Shown here in pieces: positions 45,097-53,435 of a DNA stretch of 64,000 nt. The notes below the pieces were generated by a model. The model saw nothing but the letters and a program-made list of their open reading frames with translations, was not told the DNA's origin and did no database searches. The DNA is from Rhodopseudomonas palustris. GTDB taxonomy: Bacteria; Pseudomonadota; Alphaproteobacteria; Rhizobiales; Xanthobacteraceae. The translations under genes and the position numbers were made by a program. Within the stretch, counting starts at the first letter, position 1. The number at the start of each line of letters is the position of its first letter. Location: contig NZ_QKQS01000006.1 of assembly GCF_003226555.1 (NCBI RefSeq), positions 62,001 through 126,000 on the forward strand. The letters are read 5' to 3'.

Positions 45097-45121
45097 TTCG
45101 GCTCCGACGGCCGTTCGTTAC
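45097..45121 (-). promoter_or_regulatory. Probable SigF-dependent promoter
   Basis: On the minus strand GTAACG (45121-45116) and CGAA (45100-45097) are separated by 15 bases, i.e. GTAAC-N16-CGAA. This closely fits the GTAACC-N16-CGAA motif reported for Caulobacter SigF. It lies about 20 bases upstream of the sigF start, so it would allow self-activation. Confidence 0.55.
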
Positions 45122-45329
45122 GCTTTCCGGACGATCACGCTACCGTGACCGGGCGGGAGGCGATGCCACGGCCGGGCGAACTCATAGCATTGTTCGGCCA
45201 GCGCCAACCATCTTCCCCATCGCTGCCAAGATGTTGCCGCGGATCGGCAATGATTCCTCATGGTTTGGCCCCGCTGACGCCACCGCACTGCGCTTTGTGA
45301 CGGCCGGGCTGGCAAATGGGGAGAATGTC

Positions 45330-45998
45330 ATGGACATCAAAGCCAGCGGGCGCTCGGCTCTGGTCATAGCAGCAGGATTGACGGTGGGGTTGTGGTGCGT
45401 CGCGCCAGCAACTCCCAGCTTGGCGGCACCGCAGACGGCCGCCAGCGACAGCGGCAGCGCCGCCAAACCCTCGCCGAAAAAGAAGATCGTCAGGCACCAC
45501 GCCAAGCCGGCCAAGGCCAAGCACTCCGCGGCCAAGCCGGTGGTCAAATCGCCGGTCGACGAAGACCGTGCCGCCAACACGCCGCAGACCGAACCCAAGC
45601 CGCTTGCCGACGCCAGCGGCGCGCTGCCGGCCTCGATCGCCAACGCCCACGCCGAAGCCACTCCCGCCGAAGTCGGCAGCAGCCAGACCGGCGCAGCCGC
45701 CGAACCGGCCAAGCAGGCCGAGGCCCCTTCCGCCACGCCGAGCGCGCCCGAGGTGATCGCCGCCGATCAGGTCAACGATCTCGACCGCGCCGCAACCGAC
45801 GCCGCGCAAATGCAGGCCCAGGTTCAGCCCCAGCAACCGGCGGCCAACGAAGCCGCCACGGTCGCGCAAGCTCAGCCGCAAGCACAGGCCACCGAACACG
45901 ACGACGCCTGGGACAAGGCATCGTTGATCGGCAAGATCTTTATCGCCGCCGGCGGCCTTCTCACCCTCGCCTCCGCGGCGCGGATGTTCATGGCCTGA
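45330..45998 (+). CDS. Ala/Pro-rich exported hypothetical protein
   Basis: A 222-residue protein with a signal peptide (LVIAAGLTVGLWCVAPATPSLA). It has a Lys/His/Ala-rich stretch (KKKIVRHHAKPAKAKHSAAK near 50-70), a long Ala/Pro/Gln-rich low-complexity body, and a final hydrophobic helix (LIGKIFIAAGGLLTLASAARMFMA near 195-222). Such a layout suggests an envelope-spanning or peptidoglycan-associated protein, but no domain is recognised. GGGGAG lies 6 bases before ATG 45330. Function unknown. Confidence 0.75.
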   Translation: MDIKASGRSALVIAAGLTVGLWCVAPATPSLAAPQTAASDSGSAAKPSPKKKIVRHHAKPAKAKHSAAKPVVKSPVDEDRAANTPQTEPKPLADASGALPASIANAHAEATPAEVGSSQTGAAAEPAKQAEAPSATPSAPEVIAADQVNDLDRAATDAAQMQAQVQPQQPAANEAATVAQAQPQAQATEHDDAWDKASLIGKIFIAAGGLLTLASAARMFMA

Positions 45999-46084
45999 CG
46001 ACGCACTTGCCCACCCCTTGAAGCCGCTGGCGGCAGCGGGCAGATTGCCCGCGGCCACGGTCGGCCTTCCCGGGGACATGCATC

Positions 46085-46864
46085 ATGAGCACATTCGAAT
46101 TCATCATCGTCGAACGTCAGAACGCGGTCGGCATCATCAAGCTCAACCGCCCGAAGATGCTGAATGCGCTGTCGTTCGGCGTGTTTCGTGAGATCGGTGC
46201 TGCGGTCGAGGATCTCGAAGCCGACGATACGATCGGATGCATCCTGATCACCGGCAGCGAGAAGGCGTTCGCCGCCGGCGCCGACATCAAGGAGATGCAG
46301 CCGAAGGGCTTCATCGACATGTTCAACGAGGACTTCACCTCGATCGGCGGCGATCGTCTGGCGCGCTGCCGCAAGCCGACCGTCGCCGCGGTCGCCGGCT
46401 ACGCACTCGGCGGCGGCTGCGAACTGGCGATGATGTGCGACATCATCATCGCCGCCGACACCGCCAAGTTCGGTCAGCCGGAAATCACCCTGGGCACCAT
46501 TCCGGGCATTGGCGGCACCCAGCGCCTGACCCGCGCGGTCGGCAAGTACAAGGCGATGGATCTGTGCCTCACCGGACGGATGATGGATGCGCAAGAAGCC
46601 GAGCGCTCCGGGCTCGTCAGCCGCATCGTGCCAGCCGACAAGCTGATGGAAGAAGCCGTCGCCGCAGCCGAGAAGATCGCCACGATGTCGCGCCCCACCG
46701 CCGCGATGGCCAAGAGCGCGGTGAACCGTGCGCTGGAAACCACGCTGGCCGAAGGCCTGGCGGTCGAGCGCGACCTGTTCCGCTCGACCTTCGCGCTGGA
46801 CGATCGCGCCGAGGGCATGGCGGCGTTTATCGAGAAGCGCAAGCCGAACAATCAGAACCGCTGA
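46085..46864 (+). CDS. Enoyl-CoA hydratase
   Basis: A 259-residue crotonase-fold enzyme that adds water to 2-enoyl-CoA in fatty-acid or aromatic degradation. The oxyanion hole and catalytic glutamates are visible: [11 protein letters not shown] near 60-70, [17 protein letters not shown] near 104-120, and [20 protein letters not shown] near 128-147 with both Glu positions (in ELAM and PEIT). Length is standard. A lone gene between unrelated neighbours; substrate chain length cannot be told. Confidence 0.93.
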   Translation: MSTFEFIIVERQNAVGIIKLNRPKMLNALSFGVFREIGAAVEDLEADDTIGCILITGSEKAFAAGADIKEMQPKGFIDMFNEDFTSIGGDRLARCRKPTVAAVAGYALGGGCELAMMCDIIIAADTAKFGQPEITLGTIPGIGGTQRLTRAVGKYKAMDLCLTGRMMDAQEAERSGLVSRIVPADKLMEEAVAAAEKIATMSRPTAAMAKSAVNRALETTLAEGLAVERDLFRSTFALDDRAEGMAAFIEKRKPNNQNR

Positions 46865-47061
46865 CAACACGCTGACGGATTGCCGCAGTCACGACCTCAA
46901 AGGCGCGTGAGACCACGCGCCCGATCGTCGCAGCGTTGCCGCATCACAACACCTCGGCGGCCAACCGTCGCCTTTCCCGCCCACTGATTGCCTCGCGCTG
47001 CAGTGCGTTCTACAAACGCGCAGGCATCACGGGGCGGATGTCCAGGAGGGCGCGGGACCGC

Positions 47062-48480
47062 ATGGTTTGGTGGACGACACTCGTTGGCAGCGCGCATCGC
47101 GCACATCGTTCGGCGTGGACCCTGGGGGTTGCCGCCGCGATCGGCGTCGCAGCGGCCGGACCGGTATCGGCCGAAGGACTCACCGACGCGCTGGTCAAGG
47201 CGTACCAATCCAACCCGCAACTGATCGCCGAACGCGCCCGCCAGCGCGCCACCGACGAGAACGTCCCGCAGGCGCTTGCCGGCTACCGGCCACAGCTGAT
47301 GGCGTCGCTCGGGGTGGGTTTGCAGCAGGTTCGCAACCTGCTCCCCGGCAACACCTTTCAAAGCGATACGCTGAAGCCGTGGACGATCGGCGTCACCGTC
47401 ACGCAGACGCTGTTCAACGGCTTCCGCACCGCCAACAGCGTGCGCGTCGCCGAACTGCAGGTGAAGTCCGGCCGCGAGGCGCTGCGCAATGTCGGCCAGG
47501 GCGTGCTGCTCGACGCGGTCACCGCTTATACCAACGTGCTGGCCAATCAGGCGCTGGTGGCTGCACAGAAGGCCAACGTCGACTTTCTCAGCCAGACTCT
47601 CGACATCACCAACAAGCGGCTGAATGCCGGCGACGTCACCCCGACCGACACCGCCCAGGCTGAAGCCCGGCTCAACCGCGGCCGCGCCGACCTCAACGCC
47701 GCGGAGGTCAATCTTGCCATCAGCCAGGCGACCTATGCGGCGGTAATCGGCAACCTGCCCGGCAAGCTCAGCCCGGCCTCCCCGGTCGACCGGCTGCTGC
47801 CGCGCAGCCGCGAGGACGCGATCGCGCTGGCGGCGAAGGGCAATCCGGCAGTGCTGGCGGCGGGCTACGATGTCGACGTCGCCTCCACGACCATCCGGGT
47901 CGCCGAGGGTTCGCTGCTGCCGACCGTAACCCTGCAGGGCAGCGCCAGCCGCAGCCGCCAAGCGGATTCGACGCTCGGCACCTTGGGCACCGACCAGGCC
48001 TCGCTGATCGGCCAGATCAACGCGCCGATCTACGACGGCGGCACTGCCGCCTCGCAGACCCGGCAATCCAAGGAACTCGCCGCGCAAAGCAGGTCGGTGC
48101 TCGATCTGGTGCGCAGTCAGACCCGCACCGCGGCGATCGGCGCCTGGGTGTCGAACGAGGGCGCCAAGATCGCGGTCAGCGCCGCGGAGTCCGAAGTCCG
48201 CGCCGCCGAGATCGCGCTGCAGGGCGTCGGCCGCGAAGCCCAGGGCGGCCAGCGCACCACCGTCGACGTGCTCAACTCCCAGCAGGACGTGATCCAGGCG
48301 CGGGCGCGGCTGATCGGCGCGCAGCGCGACCGTGTCGTCGCTTCCTACACCCTGCTCAGCGCGATCGGCCGGCTCGACGTGCAGACGCTCGGCCTGAACA
48401 CCCCGGACTATCTGCCGGAAGTGCACTATCACCAAGTCCGCGACGCTTGGCACGGCCTGCGCACCCCGTCGGGGGAGTGA
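47062..48480 (+). CDS. TolC-family outer-membrane efflux protein
   Basis: A 472-residue outer-membrane channel with a signal peptide ending AAAGPVSAEG. Two repeats of long helices and beta hairpins follow (NPQLIAERARQRATDEN near 40; QTLFNGFRTANSVRVAELQVKSG near 115-138; second repeat near 260-460), as in TolC/TIGR01844. It would form a trimer serving a type I secretion or RND pump, but no adaptor lies beside it. ATG 47062 is chosen because AGGAGG precedes it by 11 bases; 47038 is possible. Confidence 0.93.
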   Translation: MVWWTTLVGSAHRAHRSAWTLGVAAAIGVAAAGPVSAEGLTDALVKAYQSNPQLIAERARQRATDENVPQALAGYRPQLMASLGVGLQQVRNLLPGNTFQSDTLKPWTIGVTVTQTLFNGFRTANSVRVAELQVKSGREALRNVGQGVLLDAVTAYTNVLANQALVAAQKANVDFLSQTLDITNKRLNAGDVTPTDTAQAEARLNRGRADLNAAEVNLAISQATYAAVIGNLPGKLSPASPVDRLLPRSREDAIALAAKGNPAVLAAGYDVDVASTTIRVAEGSLLPTVTLQGSASRSRQADSTLGTLGTDQASLIGQINAPIYDGGTAASQTRQSKELAAQSRSVLDLVRSQTRTAAIGAWVSNEGAKIAVSAAESEVRAAEIALQGVGREAQGGQRTTVDVLNSQQDVIQARARLIGAQRDRVVASYTLLSAIGRLDVQTLGLNTPDYLPEVHYHQVRDAWHGLRTPSGE

Positions 48481-48513
48481 GCCGATCCCTTCGCGCCACC
48501 GATCCGAACCGGA

Positions 48514-49413
48514 TCAGTGGTGATGATGTTCACCGTCGTGATGGTGATGGTCGTGGCCGCCGTGATGCTCGTCCAGCATCGCGAAGTATTCGTCGTCGCG
48601 ATCGTTGCGGAACGCATCGGCATAGGCCGGCTCGGTCATGCCGCGCCGCCAGTAACCGATCGCCAGCACCTGGCGGGGACCGAACCCGCGCTGCTTGCGC
48701 GCGTGGGCGCGTAGCCGGCGGACGGTGGCGGATTCGCAGCCGATCCACACGAAGCCATCGTCCGGCGACGGCCAATCCATGCCGAGCACCGCGTCCTGAA
48801 TCAGCGTCGAATCGCCGGGATCGACACCGTTGCGATGCAGCCAGGTGAGTTCGATGTCGGCGCGGCAGTCGATCGGCTGCTCGTCGGCCGGGCCCGGCAC
48901 TTCGATGAAGGCACGGCCGCGCGCGGTCGGCGGCAGGCTTTCCATGATCCGGGCGATCGCCGGCAGCGCGGTGTGATCGCCGGCGAGCAGATACCATTTG
49001 GCCGGCGCCACGGTGAGCCCGGCGGGCAGGCCGACGCCGAGCAGATCGCCGGGCTTGGCGTTCCCCGCCCAGCGCGAGGCGACGCCGTGCTCGTGCATCA
49101 CGAAATCGACGTCGATCTCCCGCGCCACCGGATCGTAGCGGCGCAGACTATAGGTGCGGAGTGCGGGGCATTTGTCCGGCGCCGGCCAGATCGGCCGGCC
49201 GCCCTCGCCGGCCAGCGGCCATTCCGGCTCGGTGACGCCGGGCGGCGGCACCAGCAGCTTGATGTTCGGTCCGTCGCCGTAATTCTCGAGTTCGTCGCCG
49301 CCGAGCGTGATCCGGCGCATGTTCGGAGTCAGCAGCCGATTGCGCACGACGTGCAGCACACGGACATCGCGGAAGCGCTTCGGCGCCATCTTCGGTTCGA
49401 CCACAAGCGTCAT
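48514..49413 (-). CDS. Siderophore-interacting protein with poly-His tail
   Basis: A 299-residue FAD-binding siderophore reductase (SIP family), which reduces ferric siderophore to release iron in the cytoplasm. The FAD domain has RTYSLRRYDP near 88-97, and VMHEHGVASRWAGNAKPGD near 106-124. The NAD-binding part follows (WYLLAGDHTALPAIARIME near 143-161). The last 19 residues are a natural His-rich tail (GGHDHHHHDGEHHHH). ATG 49413 has AGGAG 9 bases upstream. It is the last gene of the six-gene operon, 2 bases after the ATPase stop. Confidence 0.92.
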   Translation of the reverse strand: MTLVVEPKMAPKRFRDVRVLHVVRNRLLTPNMRRITLGGDELENYGDGPNIKLLVPPPGVTEPEWPLAGEGGRPIWPAPDKCPALRTYSLRRYDPVAREIDVDFVMHEHGVASRWAGNAKPGDLLGVGLPAGLTVAPAKWYLLAGDHTALPAIARIMESLPPTARGRAFIEVPGPADEQPIDCRADIELTWLHRNGVDPGDSTLIQDAVLGMDWPSPDDGFVWIGCESATVRRLRAHARKQRGFGPRQVLAIGYWRRGMTEPAYADAFRNDRDDEYFAMLDEHHGGHDHHHHDGEHHHH

Positions 49414-49415
49414 GA

Positions 49416-50243
49416 TCACACACTCCTGTTACGCAGCCCGGCGGCATCGCGATGCGACGGCGATACGCCTTCGATGATGATGTGAGGGCGGCCCTGCTCG
49501 CCCGGTTCGATCCGCGCGACGACGCCGTAGACGTCGGCAATCGTCGCCGCGGTCAGCGCCTCGGCCGGCGTTCCCGCCGCCGCGCAGCCGCCATGATCGA
49601 ACACCACGACGTAGTCGGCCCAGCGCGCCGCCAGATTGAGATCATGCAGCACGACGATCACCAGATGGCCTTCTCCGGCGAGCCGGCGCAGCGTGTCCAT
49701 CACCACGATCTGGTGGCGCAGATCGAGCGCGCTGGTCGGCTCGTCGAGCAGCAGCAGGCGCGGGTCGCGCACCAGCGCCTGCGCCAGACTCACCAACTGA
49801 CGCTGGCCGCCGGAGAGCTGATCGAGCGACTCCAGCCCGAGGTCGGAAATGCCGAGACGATCCAGCGCCACGGCGGCCCGATGCGCGGCGGACCCGCCCG
49901 GCAGATGCGGCTCCGCCGTCGCCGAGGCGCGCAGCGCGACGATCACCGACTCGATCACCGTCAGCGCCACACCCTGCGGCAGCGTCTGCGGCGTGAACGC
50001 CATCACCTTGGCGCGATCACGCGCCGACAGCGCCGACAATTCATGATCGCCCAGCGCGATCGTTCCGGTCGACGGCAGCAGGCCGGCGAGCGCCATCAGC
50101 AGCGTGGATTTGCCGGCAGCGTTCGGACCGACGAAGGCGATCAGCTTGCCGGTCGGCAGCGGCGGTAACGTCAGGTCGCGGATCACCGGGCGGCGCGGAT
50201 AGCCGGTGGATAGTCCCTTGATCAGCAGGTCGGGCCCGGTCAT
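49416..50243 (-). CDS. Ferric-siderophore ABC transporter ATP-binding protein
   Basis: A 275-residue ABC ATPase of the FecE/FhuC type. Walker A GPNAAGKST is near 39-47, the signature LSGGQRQ near 143-149, Walker B LLLLDEPTSALD near 163-174 and the His switch (VLHDLNLAARWADYVV) near 197-212. It pairs with the permease encoded just upstream, with which it shares an ATGA overlap. Part of the receptor-esterase-binding protein-permease-ATPase-reductase operon. Confidence 0.95.
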   Translation of the reverse strand: MTGPDLLIKGLSTGYPRRPVIRDLTLPPLPTGKLIAFVGPNAAGKSTLLMALAGLLPSTGTIALGDHELSALSARDRAKVMAFTPQTLPQGVALTVIESVIVALRASATAEPHLPGGSAAHRAAVALDRLGISDLGLESLDQLSGGQRQLVSLAQALVRDPRLLLLDEPTSALDLRHQIVVMDTLRRLAGEGHLVIVVLHDLNLAARWADYVVVFDHGGCAAAGTPAEALTAATIADVYGVVARIEPGEQGRPHIIIEGVSPSHRDAAGLRNRSV

Positions 50244-51298
50244 TCGCGCCCCCGCCGGATCAGGATCAGCGCCAGGAAGAACGGCACGCCGATCAGCGAG
50301 GTGACGAGCCCGATCGGCAGCACGATGCCGGGAATGATCAGCTTGCTGGCACAGGACGCCAGCGACAGCACCAGCGCGCCGGCGCAGGCGCTGGCGGGAA
50401 GAAAGAAGCGATGATCCTCGCCGACCAGAAGCCGGGCGATATGCGGACCGACCAGGCCGATGAAGGCGATGGTGCCGACGAACGCGACGGCAGCGCCGGT
50501 CAGGATCGAGATGCGTAGCAGCGCGAACAGCTTCAGCCGCCGGACGTTGACGCCGAAGCTGGAGGCACGGTCCTGCCCCAGCCGCAGCGCGGTGAGCTGC
50601 CACGACGACGCCATCGCCAGCGGAAACGTCAGCACGACCACCACCGCGAGCACCGCGACGCTCTGCATGTTGGCGCGGGTGACGCTGCCCATCGTCCAGA
50701 ACACCAGTTGCTGCAGCGCCTGTTCGGTGGCGATGAACTGCATGATCGCGACCAGCGCGTTGAAGGTGAAGAACAGCGCGATGCCGAACAGCACCTGGGT
50801 CTGGCCATCGGTGCCGCGCAACCGGCCGAGCACCTGGATCAGCAGCGCCGACCCGAACGCGAACACGAACGCATTGGTCGAGATGATGCCGATCCGCGGC
50901 ACGCCGGGAATGCCGATGCCGAGCACGATCGCGAGCGCCGCGCCGAAGGTCGCGGCCGACGACATGCCGAGCGTGAACGGGCTCGCCAGCGGATTGGCCA
51001 GCACGGTCTGCAGCTCGGCGCCTGCCACCGCCAGCGCCGCGCCGACCAACGCGGCCATCAGCGCTTGCGGCAGACGAATCTCCCAGACGATCACCGCCGA
51101 GGATCGGCTGAGGCTCGACGGATCGAACAGGCCGCGCAGCAGATCTGCCGTCGTCAGCGACGACGGACCGGTGCCGAAATCGAGCTGCAGCGCGATGATC
51201 GCGGCGATCCCCAGCAGCACCACGACGGCGGCGCGGCGGCGCGTGCGCCGCAGATGCCCGGCGACGATCGCTTGCGCCGGTGCGGTGAGATCGCTCAT
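50240..51298 (-). CDS. Ferric-siderophore ABC transporter permease (FecCD family)
   Basis: A 352-residue inner-membrane permease with about ten membrane helices and FecCD motifs: LPQALMAALVGAALAVAGAELQTVLANPLASP near 73-104 and FIGLVGPHIARLLVGEDHR near 276-294. It is a single permease type, so the transporter is probably a homodimer with the ATPase. It overlaps both the binding-protein gene before it and the ATPase gene after it by 4 bases. Confidence 0.95.
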   Translation of the reverse strand: MSDLTAPAQAIVAGHLRRTRRRAAVVVLLGIAAIIALQLDFGTGPSSLTTADLLRGLFDPSSLSRSSAVIVWEIRLPQALMAALVGAALAVAGAELQTVLANPLASPFTLGMSSAATFGAALAIVLGIGIPGVPRIGIISTNAFVFAFGSALLIQVLGRLRGTDGQTQVLFGIALFFTFNALVAIMQFIATEQALQQLVFWTMGSVTRANMQSVAVLAVVVVLTFPLAMASSWQLTALRLGQDRASSFGVNVRRLKLFALLRISILTGAAVAFVGTIAFIGLVGPHIARLLVGEDHRFFLPASACAGALVLSLASCASKLIIPGIVLPIGLVTSLIGVPFFLALILIRRGRE

Positions 51299-52461
51299 CG
51301 GCCGCGCTCCGCCGGTTTCGGATCGAGGCTGATCCAGAACGTGCCGACCAGCGGCACAGGCAGAAAGCGGCTGTTGAGCTCGCGCAGGCTTTCGTCCGGG
51401 TCGACGTCCTTGAACAGATCGGGGTGAAACCACTTCGCCATCACTTCGACCGCCAGGAAGTTGAAGGGCACGTTGTTGAACAGATGCCAGATGCCGTGCA
51501 CGCGGCCGGTCCGCACCGCGCGCAAGCCGTCGAGGCCAGGTTTGCTCACCACCTTGGCGAGGTCCTCGCGCGAGGTGGCCGGATCGACGCCCGGCCCCAT
51601 CACCAATCCGCCGAGCGCCTGCAGATGCAGCCCGCCGGTGCCGACATAGACGTCGGGATCGCGTGCCAAGACATATTCGAGGCTGAGCTGACCGCGCGCC
51701 ATCGTCTCGTCGAGGCTGGGCCGGCCGGCCGGCTGCTTCAGCACGTCGACCGCGATGTTGTGACCACCCGCAATGTCGATGAATGCGCCGATCGTCACGC
51801 GGCCCGGCGAATTGCAGCACTCCATGTGCCCCGCATGCGCGTGCATCAGCACATTCGGTAGCGGCGGCTTGGCTTCCGCCAACCGCTTGGTGATGCGGTC
51901 CATGTGCGACTGATAGAACGCGATGAACTGCTCGGCGCGCGCCTCTTCGCCGAGCAGCCGGCCGAGGATGCGCATGCTCGGCACGGTGTTGGTCAGCGGA
52001 TCCTCGACAAAGTCGATGAACACCACCGGAATGCCGGCAGCTTCCAGCTTGTGGACGACATCGTCCGACCGCCGAGACGGACCATAACCGCCGCTCAGGA
52101 TCGCCACGTCCGGGGCTGCGGCCAGCGCCTGCTCGACCGAAAACGTGTCGGGACTGCCGCGGCTGATGAACGGCACACGATCGAGGAGTGGGAATTTCGC
52201 GCGATACAGATCGTATAGCCGCTCGTCCTGCCGCCGCATATCGGCCGACCACGCCGCCAGCAGCGACGCCGGATGCGGATGCAGCAGCGCCAGCGCCACG
52301 AGCTGCCGGCCTTCGCCGAGCAGGATGCGCTTGACCGGAGCCTCCAGCGTCACGTCGCGCCCGGCGACGTCGTGCACGGTGATCGTCCCTGCGGCGGCCG
52401 GTGTGGCGATCGCGACCAACAGCCCGGTCATCAGGGCGACGATCAACGAGCTCAGTTTCAT
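51295..52461 (-). CDS. Siderophore ABC transporter substrate-binding protein
   Basis: A 388-residue periplasmic binding protein. A signal peptide (LIVALMTGLLVAIATPAAAG) is followed by ITVHDVAGRDVTLEAPVKRI, the usual first strand of iron-siderophore binding proteins. The middle has HAHAGHMECCNSPGR near 189-203 with a Cys pair, unusual for the family. ATG 52461 is chosen since the signal begins there; an in-frame ATG at 52491 directly overlaps the esterase stop but would add an acidic lead. Binds the siderophore delivered by the receptor encoded three genes upstream. Confidence 0.9.
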   Translation of the reverse strand: MKLSSLIVALMTGLLVAIATPAAAGTITVHDVAGRDVTLEAPVKRILLGEGRQLVALALLHPHPASLLAAWSADMRRQDERLYDLYRAKFPLLDRVPFISRGSPDTFSVEQALAAAPDVAILSGGYGPSRRSDDVVHKLEAAGIPVVFIDFVEDPLTNTVPSMRILGRLLGEEARAEQFIAFYQSHMDRITKRLAEAKPPLPNVLMHAHAGHMECCNSPGRVTIGAFIDIAGGHNIAVDVLKQPAGRPSLDETMARGQLSLEYVLARDPDVYVGTGGLHLQALGGLVMGPGVDPATSREDLAKVVSKPGLDGLRAVRTGRVHGIWHLFNNVPFNFLAVEVMAKWFHPDLFKDVDPDESLRELNSRFLPVPLVGTFWISLDPKPAERGR

Positions 52462-52490
52462 GTTCTCTTCTCTCTCGGTTCGGCCGATCA

Positions 52491-53426
52491 TCACGGCCGC
52501 CGTGCCAGCGCGAAGCCGACCGCACGGCTCAGGGCGGCGGGAACCACCGAGCCGTGGTCCTCGCCGGCGAACATCGCAAAGCAAACTTCGGGCCCCTGCC
52601 CCGGCAACGCGGCCAGCCAATCGGATAGTTCGCGCGCGTTGTCGACCATCCGGTTGCGCCGCTTCCACGCCGCGCGCGTCGCCGTCTCCGCAGCGCTCGC
52701 TTCGGCGACCGTCAGCCGCTGTTCGAGCTCGCCGATCGTGACCAGCACCTTGGCATCGACGCCGGTGGTGCGGACCAGCTCCGCGAACGCCGCGACATAG
52801 TCGTCGGCGACGTAGCGATGCCACCAGATCGATGGGCTCGCAGCGATATAGTGACTGAACGCATCCGGACGGGTGAACAGCGCGTGCAGCGCGAACAGTC
52901 CGCCGAACGAATGGCCGAACAACGCCTGCCGCTGCGGGTCGACCGGAAATTTCCGCGCGATCAAAGGCCGCACGACATCGAGCAGGAAGGCGAGAAACGT
53001 GTCGGCGCCACCGACTGTCCCCCAGCGCGATCCGTCCGGCCGCGGCGGCAGCTCGGTCGCGGTCACCGGCGGCGTGTAATCGGCCGCCCGGCGGTCGAGA
53101 TCGAACGGCTGATCACCGGGATAGCCGATCGCGACGACGACCGCCGGAACGATCCCGGTGGACTCCGGTTTGCGCGAGCGCATTCCGACGATCTCGGCGG
53201 CGGTGCCGAACGCCGCATTGCCGTCGAGCAGATACAGCACGGGATAGCCGGCGGCATCGGCAGGCGGCCCGACCGGCGCCGCGATCATCAGATCGTAAGG
53301 CTGTCCCTGGGCGGAGACGACCCGGATCCGCTCGCTGCCGGGCACGACATAACCAGGCCCGACAGGCGGACGGTCAGCCTCCTCCGGCACGGCACGCACG
53401 CTCGATGTCTGTCCGATCGCATTCAT
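52491..53426 (-). CDS. Alpha/beta hydrolase, siderophore esterase-like
   Basis: A 311-residue hydrolase of the esterase D/Fes-IroE type. The nucleophile elbow GHSFGG near 168-173 and GEDHGS near 289-294 give the catalytic Ser and His. No signal peptide, so it is cytoplasmic and may cut ester-linked siderophores after import, while the SIP reductase encoded downstream strips iron. It lies 9 bases after the receptor gene in the same operon. Confidence 0.88.
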   Translation of the reverse strand: MNAIGQTSSVRAVPEEADRPPVGPGYVVPGSERIRVVSAQGQPYDLMIAAPVGPPADAAGYPVLYLLDGNAAFGTAAEIVGMRSRKPESTGIVPAVVVAIGYPGDQPFDLDRRAADYTPPVTATELPPRPDGSRWGTVGGADTFLAFLLDVVRPLIARKFPVDPQRQALFGHSFGGLFALHALFTRPDAFSHYIAASPSIWWHRYVADDYVAAFAELVRTTGVDAKVLVTIGELEQRLTVAEASAAETATRAAWKRRNRMVDNARELSDWLAALPGQGPEVCFAMFAGEDHGSVVPAALSRAVGFALARRP

Positions 53427-53435
53427 GCCGAGCTG

